In this document: piece after piece, positions 47,003-55,598 of the stretch
How the letters are laid out: each line of letters begins with the position of its first letter
How positions within the stretch are numbered: position 1 is the stretch's first letter
Source of the DNA: Planctobacterium marinum
GTDB lineage: Bacteria > Pseudomonadota > Gammaproteobacteria > Enterobacterales > Alteromonadaceae
Length of the DNA: 64,000 bases
Direction of reading: 5' to 3'
NCBI RefSeq assembly: GCF_020687805.1
Contig: NZ_JAJEWQ010000004.1
Span: forward strand, 1-64,000
The notes under the pieces: generated by a model
Databases searched by the model: none
What the model saw: the letters and a program-made list of their open reading frames with translations, nothing else
What the model was told of the DNA's origin: nothing
Translations under genes and position numbers: made by a program

Positions 47003-47317
47003 ATGCAATCTTTTAAACATATTGATGTCGCTGGCACGGCGACCCTGATGCAACAGGGCGCGAAAGTGTTTGATATACGCGATCCTGACAGCTTTGCTCA
47101 GAGCCATATTCCGGGTTCTGCGCATTTGACCAACAACAATCTGCAGCAAGTGATTACAGAGTTATCCACTGATACTCCGGTGGTGATTTGTTGCTACCAC
47201 GGCATCAGCAGTCAGCAAGCCGCTCAGTATTTTGTGGCACAAGGATTTGATGACGTTTATAGCATGGATGGTGGTTTTGAGGCCTGGAAACAATCTATGC
47301 CATCAGAAAGCGCGTGA
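47003..47317 (+). CDS. glpE: Thiosulfate sulfurtransferase GlpE (single-domain rhodanese)
   Basis: A 104-residue rhodanese. The catalytic cysteine is C64 in VVICCYHGISSQQAA, followed by the CxxGxS-like loop. It opens FKHIDVAGTATLMQQGAKVFDIRDPDSF as in E. coli GlpE. It transfers sulfane sulfur from thiosulfate to cyanide or thiol acceptors in vitro. It starts one base after tdh and overlaps glpG as GTGA, so four genes of different roles form one coupled transcript. Confidence 0.92.
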   Translation: MQSFKHIDVAGTATLMQQGAKVFDIRDPDSFAQSHIPGSAHLTNNNLQQVITELSTDTPVVICCYHGISSQQAAQYFVAQGFDDVYSMDGGFEAWKQSMPSESA

Positions 47318-48156
47318 TTGTTCTGGCGGCCTTTCCGCAAAAGTCACCGGCGAATACGCTGGTGGCTTATATGCAGGCGAATAATATCGCGTGTTCCTGT
47401 CAGGCGCAGGAACAGCAATTTCAGGTGATTCTGCACGATGATTCCGATCTGGAAGAGGCAAAACAGATGTTGCTGGAATTTGTGCAAAATCCCAACGCCA
47501 AAAAGTTTCAGTCTTTTGCCTGGCAAATTGCCGCGCCTGCTGAATTAGGGGCGGGCAACAGCCATTTTTCCCTGAGCAACATCGCAAATTCGCTGTTCAA
47601 ATCGCCCTTTGCCGCCGCAATTTTACTGATTGCCCTGGCTATTCATGGTCTGGTGTTTGTATTTGGCCAGTTTGAACTTTTCGATCACCTTTATTTTCAG
47701 CCCTGGTCAGACGTGATGCAAAGTGGTGAGGTGTGGCGATTAATCACACCAACACTGATGCACTTTTCTGCCCTGCATATTATTTTCAATCTGGTGTGGT
47801 GGTGGATTCTGGGCAGTGACATTGAACATAAACTGGGACTGGGTTTGCTGGTGGCAATCTATCTCATTACCGGATTGCTCTCCAACCTGGCGCAGTTCTG
47901 GGTCTCTGGCCCGAATTTTGGCGGTTTAAGTGGAGTGGTTTACGGATTATTTGGTTTTGTCTGGTGGATGGGCTGGCTTAGACCTGATAAAGGATTGAGT
48001 CTGTCGAAACCCTTGATTGGCTTTATGCTGCTGTGGCTGGTTATAGGGTTTGCAGACGTGCTCTGGATAAACATGGCGAACACCGCTCATTTAACGGGTT
48101 TGGTTAGTGGCTGTCTGCTGGCGTTGCTGGCCAGTAGAGTTTTTGCCAAGGTGTAG
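47314..48156 (+). CDS. glpG: Rhomboid intramembrane serine protease GlpG
   Basis: A 280-residue protein. A cytoplasmic N-terminal domain of about 90 residues comes first, then six transmembrane helices. The catalytic dyad is visible as serine in FGGLSGVVYGLFGF (about 206) and histidine in NTAHLTGLVSG (about 257). The HFSALHIIFNLVWWW oxyanion-region motif is present. It cleaves membrane proteins within the bilayer. The GTG at 47314 overlaps the glpE stop. No glpR follows, unlike the E. coli glpEGR locus. Confidence 0.95.
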   Translation: MIVLAAFPQKSPANTLVAYMQANNIACSCQAQEQQFQVILHDDSDLEEAKQMLLEFVQNPNAKKFQSFAWQIAAPAELGAGNSHFSLSNIANSLFKSPFAAAILLIALAIHGLVFVFGQFELFDHLYFQPWSDVMQSGEVWRLITPTLMHFSALHIIFNLVWWWILGSDIEHKLGLGLLVAIYLITGLLSNLAQFWVSGPNFGGLSGVVYGLFGFVWWMGWLRPDKGLSLSKPLIGFMLLWLVIGFADVLWINMANTAHLTGLVSGCLLALLASRVFAKV

Positions 48157-48277
48157 GCTGAGGCTTTCAACATTTCAGATTTTTTTCCACAATTAATTGG
48201 TGTCATGTTTTCCACATTTCTATATGATCTAAATTCGCTTGATTTCCCGCGATAACTAAATGCAATCAGGAGTGTTT

Positions 48278-48760
48278 ATGAATCATCTTACCCGACGTAA
48301 CTTTCTCCAGGCTGGGGGCGCTGTTTTAGGCATTTCCGCAATGGGTTTTCCTCACTTTGTGAGTGCGAAACACGATTATTTGACTGGCGATTACCCCATT
48401 CCAACGGCCCCCATAGACGACTTTGTGTCGGTTCTAAGGAATATTATCCCGGACAGTGACGCGGCGTATTGGCAAGTCAATTGGCAGTTTGCCGAAGATC
48501 CTTATTTCGAATCTGTCGTTAATGCTGATAGTGTGAAATACAAAGCTGATGGAGAAAAACTAATTTCTATCAGATTGGAAAAAGTGCCTGCGGGCAAAAA
48601 GCTCTATTTCAAAATTGAGTGCGAGAATTGCTATGCAGATGAGTTGATCGGGGGTATGGACAAATATGCTGCCACGCAGTTTGTTGTTTTCCCGGGCTCT
48701 GAAATGTCTGCTGAGGGTTTGGACGTCAAAACATCCCCAACACTGGCGGCAGTTTACTGA
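48278..48760 (+). CDS. Tat-exported protein of unknown function
   Basis: A 160-residue protein. It carries a twin-arginine signal (LTRRNFLQAGGAVLGISAMGF) and an Ala-x-Ala-like end near FVSAKHD, so it is probably folded in the cytoplasm before export. The mature part has a beta-rich look (KYKADGEKLISIRLEKVPAGKKLYFKIECENCYADELIGG) with one Cys-x-x-Cys. No family was recognised. The ATG at 48278 is chosen for AGGAG five bases upstream. It is isolated, with no cofactor enzyme next to it. Confidence 0.7.
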   Translation: MNHLTRRNFLQAGGAVLGISAMGFPHFVSAKHDYLTGDYPIPTAPIDDFVSVLRNIIPDSDAAYWQVNWQFAEDPYFESVVNADSVKYKADGEKLISIRLEKVPAGKKLYFKIECENCYADELIGGMDKYAATQFVVFPGSEMSAEGLDVKTSPTLAAVY

Positions 48761-48821
48761 GCTTCAGTTTAACCGGTCTCGGCCTGAACAAGGTGCGCTC
48801 AGGCTGAAGATTGGCAATGAT

Positions 48822-49220
48822 TTAACCTTGATAAAGGTATTTGGTAAAGATCACATCTTTAATCATTTCTGAACCGGTTTCTGCTTTCATGAGTTTGCGC
48901 AACTCATCCAGGCAGGCGCGGCGAATATCTTCCCGACCGGTCAGAGACTTTACCTGTTCTTCAGTCTGGCGACCAAAAATGTCAATGGTGGTGGCTCGCA
49001 ATAGCGGAGCGTGGTGTTCAGCGGCTTCCAGATGTTTGGCGGAATCCAGCATTAACTCGATGGTAACTCTGACATAACCGATATTGCGGCTGTTGGAGCT
49101 GATGTAGTTAGTGACAATGTCCGGCTCCAGACCAAAGTAAGCAGTATCATTGGCTTGTGTCGTGCCACTAAAGAGCAAAATGTTTGCTAAAAGTGTGAGT
49201 CCCAATATTTTTATTTTCAT
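48822..49220 (-). CDS. FliL-like periplasmic protein
   Basis: A 132-residue protein whose C-terminal hundred residues match the FliL profile: YFGLEPDIVTNYISSNSRNIGYVRVTIELML, then RRACLDELRKLMKAETGSEMIKDVIFTKYLYQ. A cleavable-looking signal peptide (MKIKILGLTLLANILLFSGTTQA) replaces the usual FliL membrane anchor. No other flagellar gene is nearby. Such FliL relatives next to ubiC are seen in Alteromonadales, from memory. The start at 49220 is chosen for the signal peptide; it is divergent from ubiC. Confidence 0.75.
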   Translation of the reverse strand: MKIKILGLTLLANILLFSGTTQANDTAYFGLEPDIVTNYISSNSRNIGYVRVTIELMLDSAKHLEAAEHHAPLLRATTIDIFGRQTEEQVKSLTGREDIRRACLDELRKLMKAETGSEMIKDVIFTKYLYQG

Positions 49221-49357
49221 ATTCAGTACCAGAAAAAACCAATAATAAACAGGATGATAACGGTCCAACCGCTATTGTAGATTATATTACGCAGAAGCTT
49301 TAGTCTAAATCATCTAATTGGTATTATTTTGCATAATTTAATTAATCTACATGAATT

Positions 49358-49930
49358 TTGGCTGAAAACCTTCTGAAAAACCTCACTATTAACGAATCCT
49401 GGCATAATGCTGATGATTTCCAACCCACTGATCCTCTGTTGCGCAACTGGTTGCTAAATACCGGGTCGTTAACTGAAAGGCTGCAGGCCAATTGTTTGCG
49501 CTTTGAGGTAGAGGTACTCAATCAGCAAACGGCGGAGATTTCTCCCGATGAAGTGCAGTATCTTTATGGTCAGTTTGGTATGGTGCCACAGGATACCCAG
49601 GTGCGTGAAGTATTCCTGAAAGGCAATGATGAAACGTGGGTATTTGCCCGCTCTTTGTTGCCGGTGAATTTCCTGAATGACGAAATGTCTGGTCTGATGC
49701 GATTGGGCAACAAACCTTTGGGTAAAATCATCTTTAACGATCCCAGGTTTCAACGTCAGAGCTTTCAGCTGGTTAAGTGTCCGGTGTCGGGCCTGACTCA
49801 GGAGAAACTGGGGTTGCGCGATAACCAACTGGATTTGTGGGGCCGCCGGTCGCTGTTTAGTTTTAAAACTTATCACATGATGGTGGCTGAGATTTTTCTG
49901 CCAGGGAGTCCGGCCTATGCCAATCTCTAA
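49358..49930 (+). CDS. ubiC: Chorismate pyruvate-lyase
   Basis: A roughly 190-residue enzyme that makes 4-hydroxybenzoate from chorismate, the first committed step of ubiquinone synthesis. The family regions are REVFLKGNDETWVFARSLLP and LWGRRSLFSFKTYHMMVAEIFLPGSPAY. Arginine and glutamate of the active site fall in WVFARS and MVAEIF. The start is uncertain: TTG at 49358 is the only standard start upstream of LLKNLTINESW. An ATG at 49351 is out of frame and ends after four codons. The next gene is ubiA. Confidence 0.92.
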   Translation: MAENLLKNLTINESWHNADDFQPTDPLLRNWLLNTGSLTERLQANCLRFEVEVLNQQTAEISPDEVQYLYGQFGMVPQDTQVREVFLKGNDETWVFARSLLPVNFLNDEMSGLMRLGNKPLGKIIFNDPRFQRQSFQLVKCPVSGLTQEKLGLRDNQLDLWGRRSLFSFKTYHMMVAEIFLPGSPAYANL

Positions 49931-49948
49931 GTTGTCAGGTGGTTCACA

Positions 49949-50830
49949 TTGAGCACATTCAACCTGTCAAATAAAGCCAGTGCCTGTTGGCGGCTGATGC
50001 GGGCAGACAAGCCCATCGGTACCTGGTTGCTGATGTGGCCTACCTGTTGGGGCTTGCTATTGGCGGCACAGGGTTGGCCTGGCTGGCATATCAGTCTGGT
50101 ATTTGTATTGGGGACTTTTCTGATGCGGTCGGCCGGCTGTGTGATCAATGATTTTGCTGATCGCAAAATTGATGGTCATGTGCAGCGCACACAGCAAAGA
50201 CCGATCGTCAGCGGCGAAATTTCGTCCCGGGGTGCGGTGTTGATGTTTGCCAGTCTGTCTTTGCTGGCTTTCCTGTTGGTTCTGACACTGAACTGGCAAA
50301 CGGTAATGTTGTCCTTCGTGGCGCTGGCTCTGGCATTTTGCTATCCCTTCATGAAACGGTTTACTTACCTGCCGCAATTTGTGTTGGGGGCGGCATTTGG
50401 TTTTGGTATTCCGATGGCATTCATGGCGATTCAGCAACAGGTTCCCTGGTGGGTTTGGCTGCTTTATCTGGCTAATCTGTTGTGGACCGTGGCTTACGAT
50501 ACCATGTATGCCATGGTAGACAGAGAAGACGACCTGAAAATAGGGGTGAAGTCCACCGCCATTCTGTTTGGTCAGTACGATAAATTAATCATTGGTCTGT
50601 TGCAGGGCTTAACCCTGGTGAGTCTGTTGCTGGTATTTTTATGGTTGCAGTTAGGCTATTTTGCCTATTGTGCGCTGTTTATCGCTGCACTTTTGTTCTT
50701 ACAGCAACAAAAAATGATTGCGCATCGTCAGCGTGACGCCTGCTTTCAGGCGTTTTTGCACAACAACAAGGTGGGGCTTGTGATCACCCTGGGGCTTGTC
50801 GGGGAGTTCCTTCTCCCGACATTCATCTGA
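49949..50830 (+). CDS. ubiA: 4-hydroxybenzoate octaprenyltransferase
   Basis: A 293-residue membrane prenyltransferase with about nine helices. The two aspartate-rich motifs are [22 protein letters not shown] and [20 protein letters not shown]. It attaches the polyprenyl chain to 4-hydroxybenzoate. The TTG start at 49949 has AGGTGG about six to eight bases before it. It lies 18 bases after ubiC and is convergent with plsB, two bases apart. Confidence 0.95.
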   Translation: MSTFNLSNKASACWRLMRADKPIGTWLLMWPTCWGLLLAAQGWPGWHISLVFVLGTFLMRSAGCVINDFADRKIDGHVQRTQQRPIVSGEISSRGAVLMFASLSLLAFLLVLTLNWQTVMLSFVALALAFCYPFMKRFTYLPQFVLGAAFGFGIPMAFMAIQQQVPWWVWLLYLANLLWTVAYDTMYAMVDREDDLKIGVKSTAILFGQYDKLIIGLLQGLTLVSLLLVFLWLQLGYFAYCALFIAALLFLQQQKMIAHRQRDACFQAFLHNNKVGLVITLGLVGEFLLPTFI

Positions 50831-50832
50831 GC

Positions 50833-53271
50833 TTATTTGATTTGCTGCAGGCGTTTGACAAATTCCGGTGACACCAACGTAAACAGCAGTTGCTGTAATT
50901 CTTTACTCTTTTCTGAGTGCAATAACAGGCCTTCATCATTGGATTCCCAGATTTCATACTCGCGTGCGGCAGCAATAAATGTAGCCAGCACATTTTTGTC
51001 GTAAAATTCCGGGGCGCTGATACCGTGCAGCGTTGACATACGCTCCGCCACCTGTCTGCTGCGTTTTTCCAGGGCGCCGCGTGCGGTGGTACCCAATTGC
51101 TCTAATTGATTCAGCACCAGGGCATAGCGTTGCAATGTTTCCTGGATCACCGATTTGAGCAGCCACAGGCTGTAAAATTGCACACTGCTGGTATCGGCGG
51201 GGGTAAGTACGCCGTCGTTGGATTGCAGCATGCCCTGTTGCACCATGCCGTCGATCAGACTTTGGGTGTAGGCTTCAGCCTCTGCTTCTTTCATGTAGAT
51301 AAAGAGTTCTTTTTTCAGCAGCGGGAAAATCCGGGAAACAATGCTGCTTACTTCATCGCGATGGCATTCATTGTGGGCGATAATGATGGCCGCGATTAAA
51401 CCGGGTACGCAGAACATGTGCAAAATGTTGTTGCGATAATACGTGAGCAATATCGCGTTATCGCGCTCAATGGAAATAATCTCACCAAAGCTATCTTCGG
51501 TAACATTAAATTTGTCCAGTCGGAGGGTGTTTTCTAACAGCTTTTCGGCGCTCACCTGCGGGAAGCTGCTCTGACTGCTGTAGGGGCATTGTCTGAGCAG
51601 TCCAAGATAGCTTTCCATAACCTGCAGAAGCTCTTCTTTGCTCATGGCCCGTTTTTCGGCAGCCAGCAAGCATAAAGAGGCCAGGCCCATACCGCTTACC
51701 GCTGATGCCTGGTTAATTCTCTCCAGAATGTTGTGACTCAGTACATTGACAGTCGGGTTTAACCAACTGGGCTTTTTGTCTTCAATACTGCCCTGAGCTT
51801 CACGCCATTGCGGTGCATTGTTATCCAGGTACTGACCCAGGTGGATCGGCTCCCCAAAATTTAAAAAGCCATACCCGTAATTTTTCAGCTTTCTGATGGC
51901 GGAAAACACCCCGAGAAAGGACTCTTTTTCCTTGTTTTTACCGCGCAGCTCTTTCAGATAACTTTTAACTTCCATGACGTGTTCGTAACCGATGTAGACC
52001 GGCACGATGCTGACCGGTCGTTTTACGCCTTTCATCATTGCCTGAATGGTCATTGCCAGCATCCCGGTTTTTGGCGGCAGTAATCGCCCGGTACGGCTGC
52101 GACCGCCTTCTGCGTAGAACTTTACCGAATAGCCTTTGTTGAACAACTGCTCCAGGTATTCACGAAATACCGCGGTGTAGAGTTTGTTTCCGGCGAAAGA
52201 GCGTCGGATAAAGAAGGCTCCACCGCGCCTGAACAGGCCACCAACAGGCCAAAAGTTGAGATTGATGCCTGCGGCGATATGGGGCGTAACCAGTCCTTCG
52301 TGATAGATTACATAGGTCAAAAGCAGATAATCCATGTGGCTGCGATGGCAGGGGACATAGATGATTTCGTGACCATTTTGCGCCAGTTCCCGTACTTTGT
52401 CGGCGTTTTTAACTTCAATGCCATTGTATATTTTGTTCCAGACCCGCCCTAACAAGCGGTCTCCTAGTCGGATAACACCTTCGCGATAGTCGGCGGCGAT
52501 TTCTTCAATATAACTTTTGGCATTCTGCCGGGCCTTGTGTAATTGTGCCGGTGAGTTTTTGGCTTCCTGTGCCATGGCTTTTTTCACTGAGGGGGCCGCC
52601 AATATGCTGTTAAACAGCTGATGTCTGTCCATCAACATCGGGCCATTCATGCTTTGTTGGCGACGATAAAAATGGGTACGCGCCAATCGGATGAGTTTAT
52701 GTGCTATTTCAGAATCTGTGCCTCGGGTGGTGGCCATACGCTGGCTGGATACCGCAGAGCTGTAATAGACGAAGTTGTCCCGTCCTAAAAACAATACGAT
52801 AAAAAACTTTCTCAACCAGTTTGGCGACGCTCTGTCGGTAAGCAGATCAGCCCAGCCACGACTTTCTTTGCCTGGTGCCCGGCCCCAAAAAATAGAGACG
52901 GGAACGATTTGCAGATCCAGTGACTCGTCATCACGGTGCAGCTCAAACAACCGGGTAAAGCTTTTATTTATGTCTGTGTGTTTGGATTTTTTTGACAGCA
53001 GCGCTTCCGGCTCCTGTAAAAACAGACAGTTGGTTATCTTGTCGTTGCCAATTTCCAGTTGTTTGTCAGGCGCCGGCAGGCCCAGCATTTTTGTGGAGAG
53101 TTCCAGCGCTACGCGGTCTGTTACCGAGTTGGTTTTTAACAGATAGATAATTGGACGACTTTTATCAATACCTAACTCGCCTTCAATGTCTGTCGGGATA
53201 TTGCTGGTTTTAACCAACCAACGAGTTGGAAACTTCACTAAATTAAAAAACAGATTCTGATACCAAGCCAT
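50833..53271 (-). CDS. plsB: Glycerol-3-phosphate 1-O-acyltransferase
   Basis: An 812-residue inner-membrane enzyme making lysophosphatidate from glycerol-3-phosphate and acyl-CoA or acyl-ACP. The acyltransferase motifs are in order: VPCHRSHMDYLLLTY (HX4D), GGAFFIRRSF, FYAEGGRSRTGRLLPPKTG and VSIVPVYIGYE. The length matches E. coli PlsB (807). It is divergent from lexA, the conserved plsB-lexA arrangement of gammaproteobacteria. Confidence 0.97.
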   Translation of the reverse strand: MAWYQNLFFNLVKFPTRWLVKTSNIPTDIEGELGIDKSRPIIYLLKTNSVTDRVALELSTKMLGLPAPDKQLEIGNDKITNCLFLQEPEALLSKKSKHTDINKSFTRLFELHRDDESLDLQIVPVSIFWGRAPGKESRGWADLLTDRASPNWLRKFFIVLFLGRDNFVYYSSAVSSQRMATTRGTDSEIAHKLIRLARTHFYRRQQSMNGPMLMDRHQLFNSILAAPSVKKAMAQEAKNSPAQLHKARQNAKSYIEEIAADYREGVIRLGDRLLGRVWNKIYNGIEVKNADKVRELAQNGHEIIYVPCHRSHMDYLLLTYVIYHEGLVTPHIAAGINLNFWPVGGLFRRGGAFFIRRSFAGNKLYTAVFREYLEQLFNKGYSVKFYAEGGRSRTGRLLPPKTGMLAMTIQAMMKGVKRPVSIVPVYIGYEHVMEVKSYLKELRGKNKEKESFLGVFSAIRKLKNYGYGFLNFGEPIHLGQYLDNNAPQWREAQGSIEDKKPSWLNPTVNVLSHNILERINQASAVSGMGLASLCLLAAEKRAMSKEELLQVMESYLGLLRQCPYSSQSSFPQVSAEKLLENTLRLDKFNVTEDSFGEIISIERDNAILLTYYRNNILHMFCVPGLIAAIIIAHNECHRDEVSSIVSRIFPLLKKELFIYMKEAEAEAYTQSLIDGMVQQGMLQSNDGVLTPADTSSVQFYSLWLLKSVIQETLQRYALVLNQLEQLGTTARGALEKRSRQVAERMSTLHGISAPEFYDKNVLATFIAAAREYEIWESNDEGLLLHSEKSKELQQLLFTLVSPEFVKRLQQIK

Positions 53272-53401
53272 GGTTATTTAAATTAGATTCACATTGTCGG
53301 GGATCATAGCATGACCTTTTCTGTTTGGCTTAGTGATCTATGTAAGCGAATATCGCGGTCAAAAGCGAAATAGCAGATTTTCTGTTGAGATTATTCGGCA
53401 A

Positions 53402-53417
53402 CTGTATATACTCCCAG
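53402..53417. promoter_or_regulatory. LexA box 1 of the lexA promoter
   Basis: CTGTATATACTCCCAG fits CTG-N10-CAG. It lies 29 bases upstream of the lexA start and 5 bases before the second box. The inner part is less symmetric than in box 2 or the imuA box. Confidence 0.85.
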
Positions 53418-53422
53418 TTAAA

Positions 53423-53438
53423 CTGTACGTAAAAACAG
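53423..53438. promoter_or_regulatory. LexA box 2 of the lexA promoter
   Basis: CTGTACGTAAAAACAG fits CTG-N10-CAG and ends eight bases before the lexA ATG. Two adjacent boxes 21 bp apart match the autoregulated lexA promoters of gammaproteobacteria. Confidence 0.9.
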
Positions 53439-53445
53439 GTTCGAT

Positions 53446-54069
53446 ATGCGTCCACTTACATTACGACAAGAGCAGGTACTCAACCTGATCAAAGAGACCA
53501 TTGCCGATACGGGTATGCCACCCACACGCGCTGAAATTGCACGTGAACTGGGGTTTAAGTCAGCCAATGCCGCCGAAGAGCATTTGAAAGCCTTGCAAAG
53601 AAAGGGGGTCATTGAAATTCTGGCAGGGACCTCCCGTGGCATTCGTTTAACCGGACCTGTTGACGAGCCTGAACCTGAGTTGGGTTTACCCCTGATTGGT
53701 AAAGTGGCTGCCGGTGAACCCATACTGGCGCAGGAGCATATCGAAAGTCATTATCAGGTCGCTGCCGGTATGTTTCAGCCAGAGGCACATTATCTGCTGC
53801 GTGTGGATGGTGAGAGTATGAAAGACATCGGCATAATGGACGGTGATTTGCTGGCCGTGCATCGCACTAATCAGGCGCGTAATGGTCAGGTGGTGGTGGC
53901 AAGAGTGGAAGATGATGTCACGGTTAAACGCTTTGAAAAAACCGGTTCCCAGGTTTTACTGCATGCTGAGAACGCCGACTTTGCCCCGATTAAAGTGGAT
54001 TTAAACTCCCAGCCGCTAAATATTGAAGGTATTGCGGTGGGAATTATCCGAAATAACGCCTGGATGTAA
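53446..54069 (+). CDS. lexA: SOS repressor LexA
   Basis: A 207-residue repressor-protease. The winged helix spans [27 protein letters not shown] (near 22-50). The autocleavage site lies in KVAAGEPI at about residue 88. The catalytic serine is in DGESMKDIG (about 124), and the lysine is in [10 protein letters not shown] (about 161). RecA filaments trigger cleavage, which releases the SOS genes, including the imu operon in this window. Two LexA boxes in its own promoter show autoregulation. A terminator follows 50 bases after the stop. Confidence 0.98.
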   Translation: MRPLTLRQEQVLNLIKETIADTGMPPTRAEIARELGFKSANAAEEHLKALQRKGVIEILAGTSRGIRLTGPVDEPEPELGLPLIGKVAAGEPILAQEHIESHYQVAAGMFQPEAHYLLRVDGESMKDIGIMDGDLLAVHRTNQARNGQVVVARVEDDVTVKRFEKTGSQVLLHAENADFAPIKVDLNSQPLNIEGIAVGIIRNNAWM

Positions 54070-54118
54070 TAATCTTTTTATCCGGCATTAGTTTTTAAAT
54101 ATCTTTCTGTGATGACCT

Positions 54119-54145
54119 AGCCCATTGATAAATGGGCTTTTTTGT
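54119..54145 (+). terminator. Terminator after lexA
   Basis: AGCCCATT-GATA-AATGGGCT followed by TTTTT. The gap from here to coxB at 54432 is AT rich, with no further gene; it must hold the oxidase promoter. Confidence 0.9.
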
Positions 54146-54431
54146 TTGTAATACCGCTTCAGTATAGTTTCCCCGGCCTAAAAGTTTTGCCTGAAAATGG
54201 CTTTTTTATTTCCTTTTTCCAAATTTAGGTCTATTTTTGACCCTATAGGTGATGAAAAAATCATCATTTAGTGTCTCTCAATTGTTTTTGATCTTCGAAA
54301 TTTGTTTACATATCATTCAGTTTTTAACATAGTAATAACATATCTGTTTCAATGCCGTAACTTTTGTGCGGCACCGTTGTTGTAAAAATGACCAATAAGA
54401 AAACAACGGGTTAAGAAGGAGGAACACACAG

Positions 54432-55586
54432 GTGGGTAAAATATTTACTGGGTTTTGGGGCGTAATGGCGTTTTTAGTGAGTTTCGCTTCTTTCGCTGCA
54501 TCAGATCCTAAGCCTGAACAATATCAGTTAAATCTGCGTAGTGGCGTTACTGACATTAGCCAACAGGTTTATGACCTGCACATGACCATTTTTTGGATTT
54601 GTGTGGTGATTGCCATCATAGTGTTTGGTGCGATGTTGTGGGCTACCATTTTCCACAGAAAGTCCCGGGGCGTAAAACCGGCTACCTTCCATGAAAGTGT
54701 AAAGGTGGAAATCGCCTGGACGGTGGTTCCTTTTATCATCCTTATCGGTATGGCCATTCCCGCCACTAAAACCCTGATTGCTATGGAAGATGTCTCTGCA
54801 CCAGATGTGTCTGTGATCGTGACCGGATCACAATGGAAGTGGCATTACAAATACATGGACAATGAGGTGGAATATTATTCTGTGATGGCGACTCAACCTG
54901 AACAGATTGCCAATAAGCTGGAAAAAAATATCAATTATTTGCTGGAAGTGGACCGGCCACTGGTGATTCCCACCAACCAAAAGGTCCGTTTCCTCATTAC
55001 TTCTGATGACGTGATCCACTCCTGGTGGGTTCCTGATTTTGCGGTGAAAAAAGACGCGAACCCCGGCTTTATTAATGAAGCCTGGGCCCGGGTAGAAAAG
55101 CCGGGTATTTATCGCGGACAGTGTGCCGAGTTGTGCGGTAAAGATCACGGCTTCATGCCCGTGGTGGTGATTGCGAAAGAACCGGCCGAGTATGCAGCCT
55201 GGATAGAAGAGCAGGAAGAGTTGCAGCGCAAAGCAAAAGAAGAAGAGCAAAAGTTACTGGCCATGAACATGGACATGGACGAGCTGATGACTGTTGGTGA
55301 GCGCGTCTACAATACTACCTGTGCGGCGTGCCATATGCCGAACGGGGAAGGGTTGCCGGGCGTATTCCCTGCACTGAAAGGCAGTGACATTGCGCTAAAT
55401 GACATGCAAAAACATATTGATGTCGTGGTTAACGGGGTATCGGGTACAGCGATGCAGGCTTATGCAAAACAGCTTTCCATGAAAGAACTTGCCGCAGTAA
55501 TAACCTACGAGCGTAATGCCTGGGGCAATGATACCGGTGAATTGGTGCAAGCCAAAGATGTTAACGCTGTATTAAATGGACAATAA
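54432..55586 (+). CDS. coxB: Cytochrome c oxidase subunit II with fused cytochrome c domain
   Basis: A 384-residue subunit. It has a signal-like start, two membrane helices (HMTIFWICVVIAIIVFGAMLWA and IAWTVVPFIILIGMAIPATKT), then the CuA domain. Copper ligands are the histidine in DVIHSWWVPDF (about 196) and the pair in GQCAELCGKDHGFM (about 231). A C-terminal cytochrome c domain carries CAACHMPNGEGLPG (about 297), making this the caa3-like subunit II found in many marine gammaproteobacteria. GTG start with AAGGAGG nine bases upstream. It is the first gene of the oxidase cluster. Confidence 0.97.
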   Translation: MGKIFTGFWGVMAFLVSFASFAASDPKPEQYQLNLRSGVTDISQQVYDLHMTIFWICVVIAIIVFGAMLWATIFHRKSRGVKPATFHESVKVEIAWTVVPFIILIGMAIPATKTLIAMEDVSAPDVSVIVTGSQWKWHYKYMDNEVEYYSVMATQPEQIANKLEKNINYLLEVDRPLVIPTNQKVRFLITSDDVIHSWWVPDFAVKKDANPGFINEAWARVEKPGIYRGQCAELCGKDHGFMPVVVIAKEPAEYAAWIEEQEELQRKAKEEEQKLLAMNMDMDELMTVGERVYNTTCAACHMPNGEGLPGVFPALKGSDIALNDMQKHIDVVVNGVSGTAMQAYAKQLSMKELAAVITYERNAWGNDTGELVQAKDVNAVLNGQ

Positions 55587-55598
55587 GGGGGAGTTGAG

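Noticed and set aside
47003-48156. E. coli-type glpEGR locus
   Set aside because: No glpR repressor follows glpG and the pair is attached to kbl-tdh instead.
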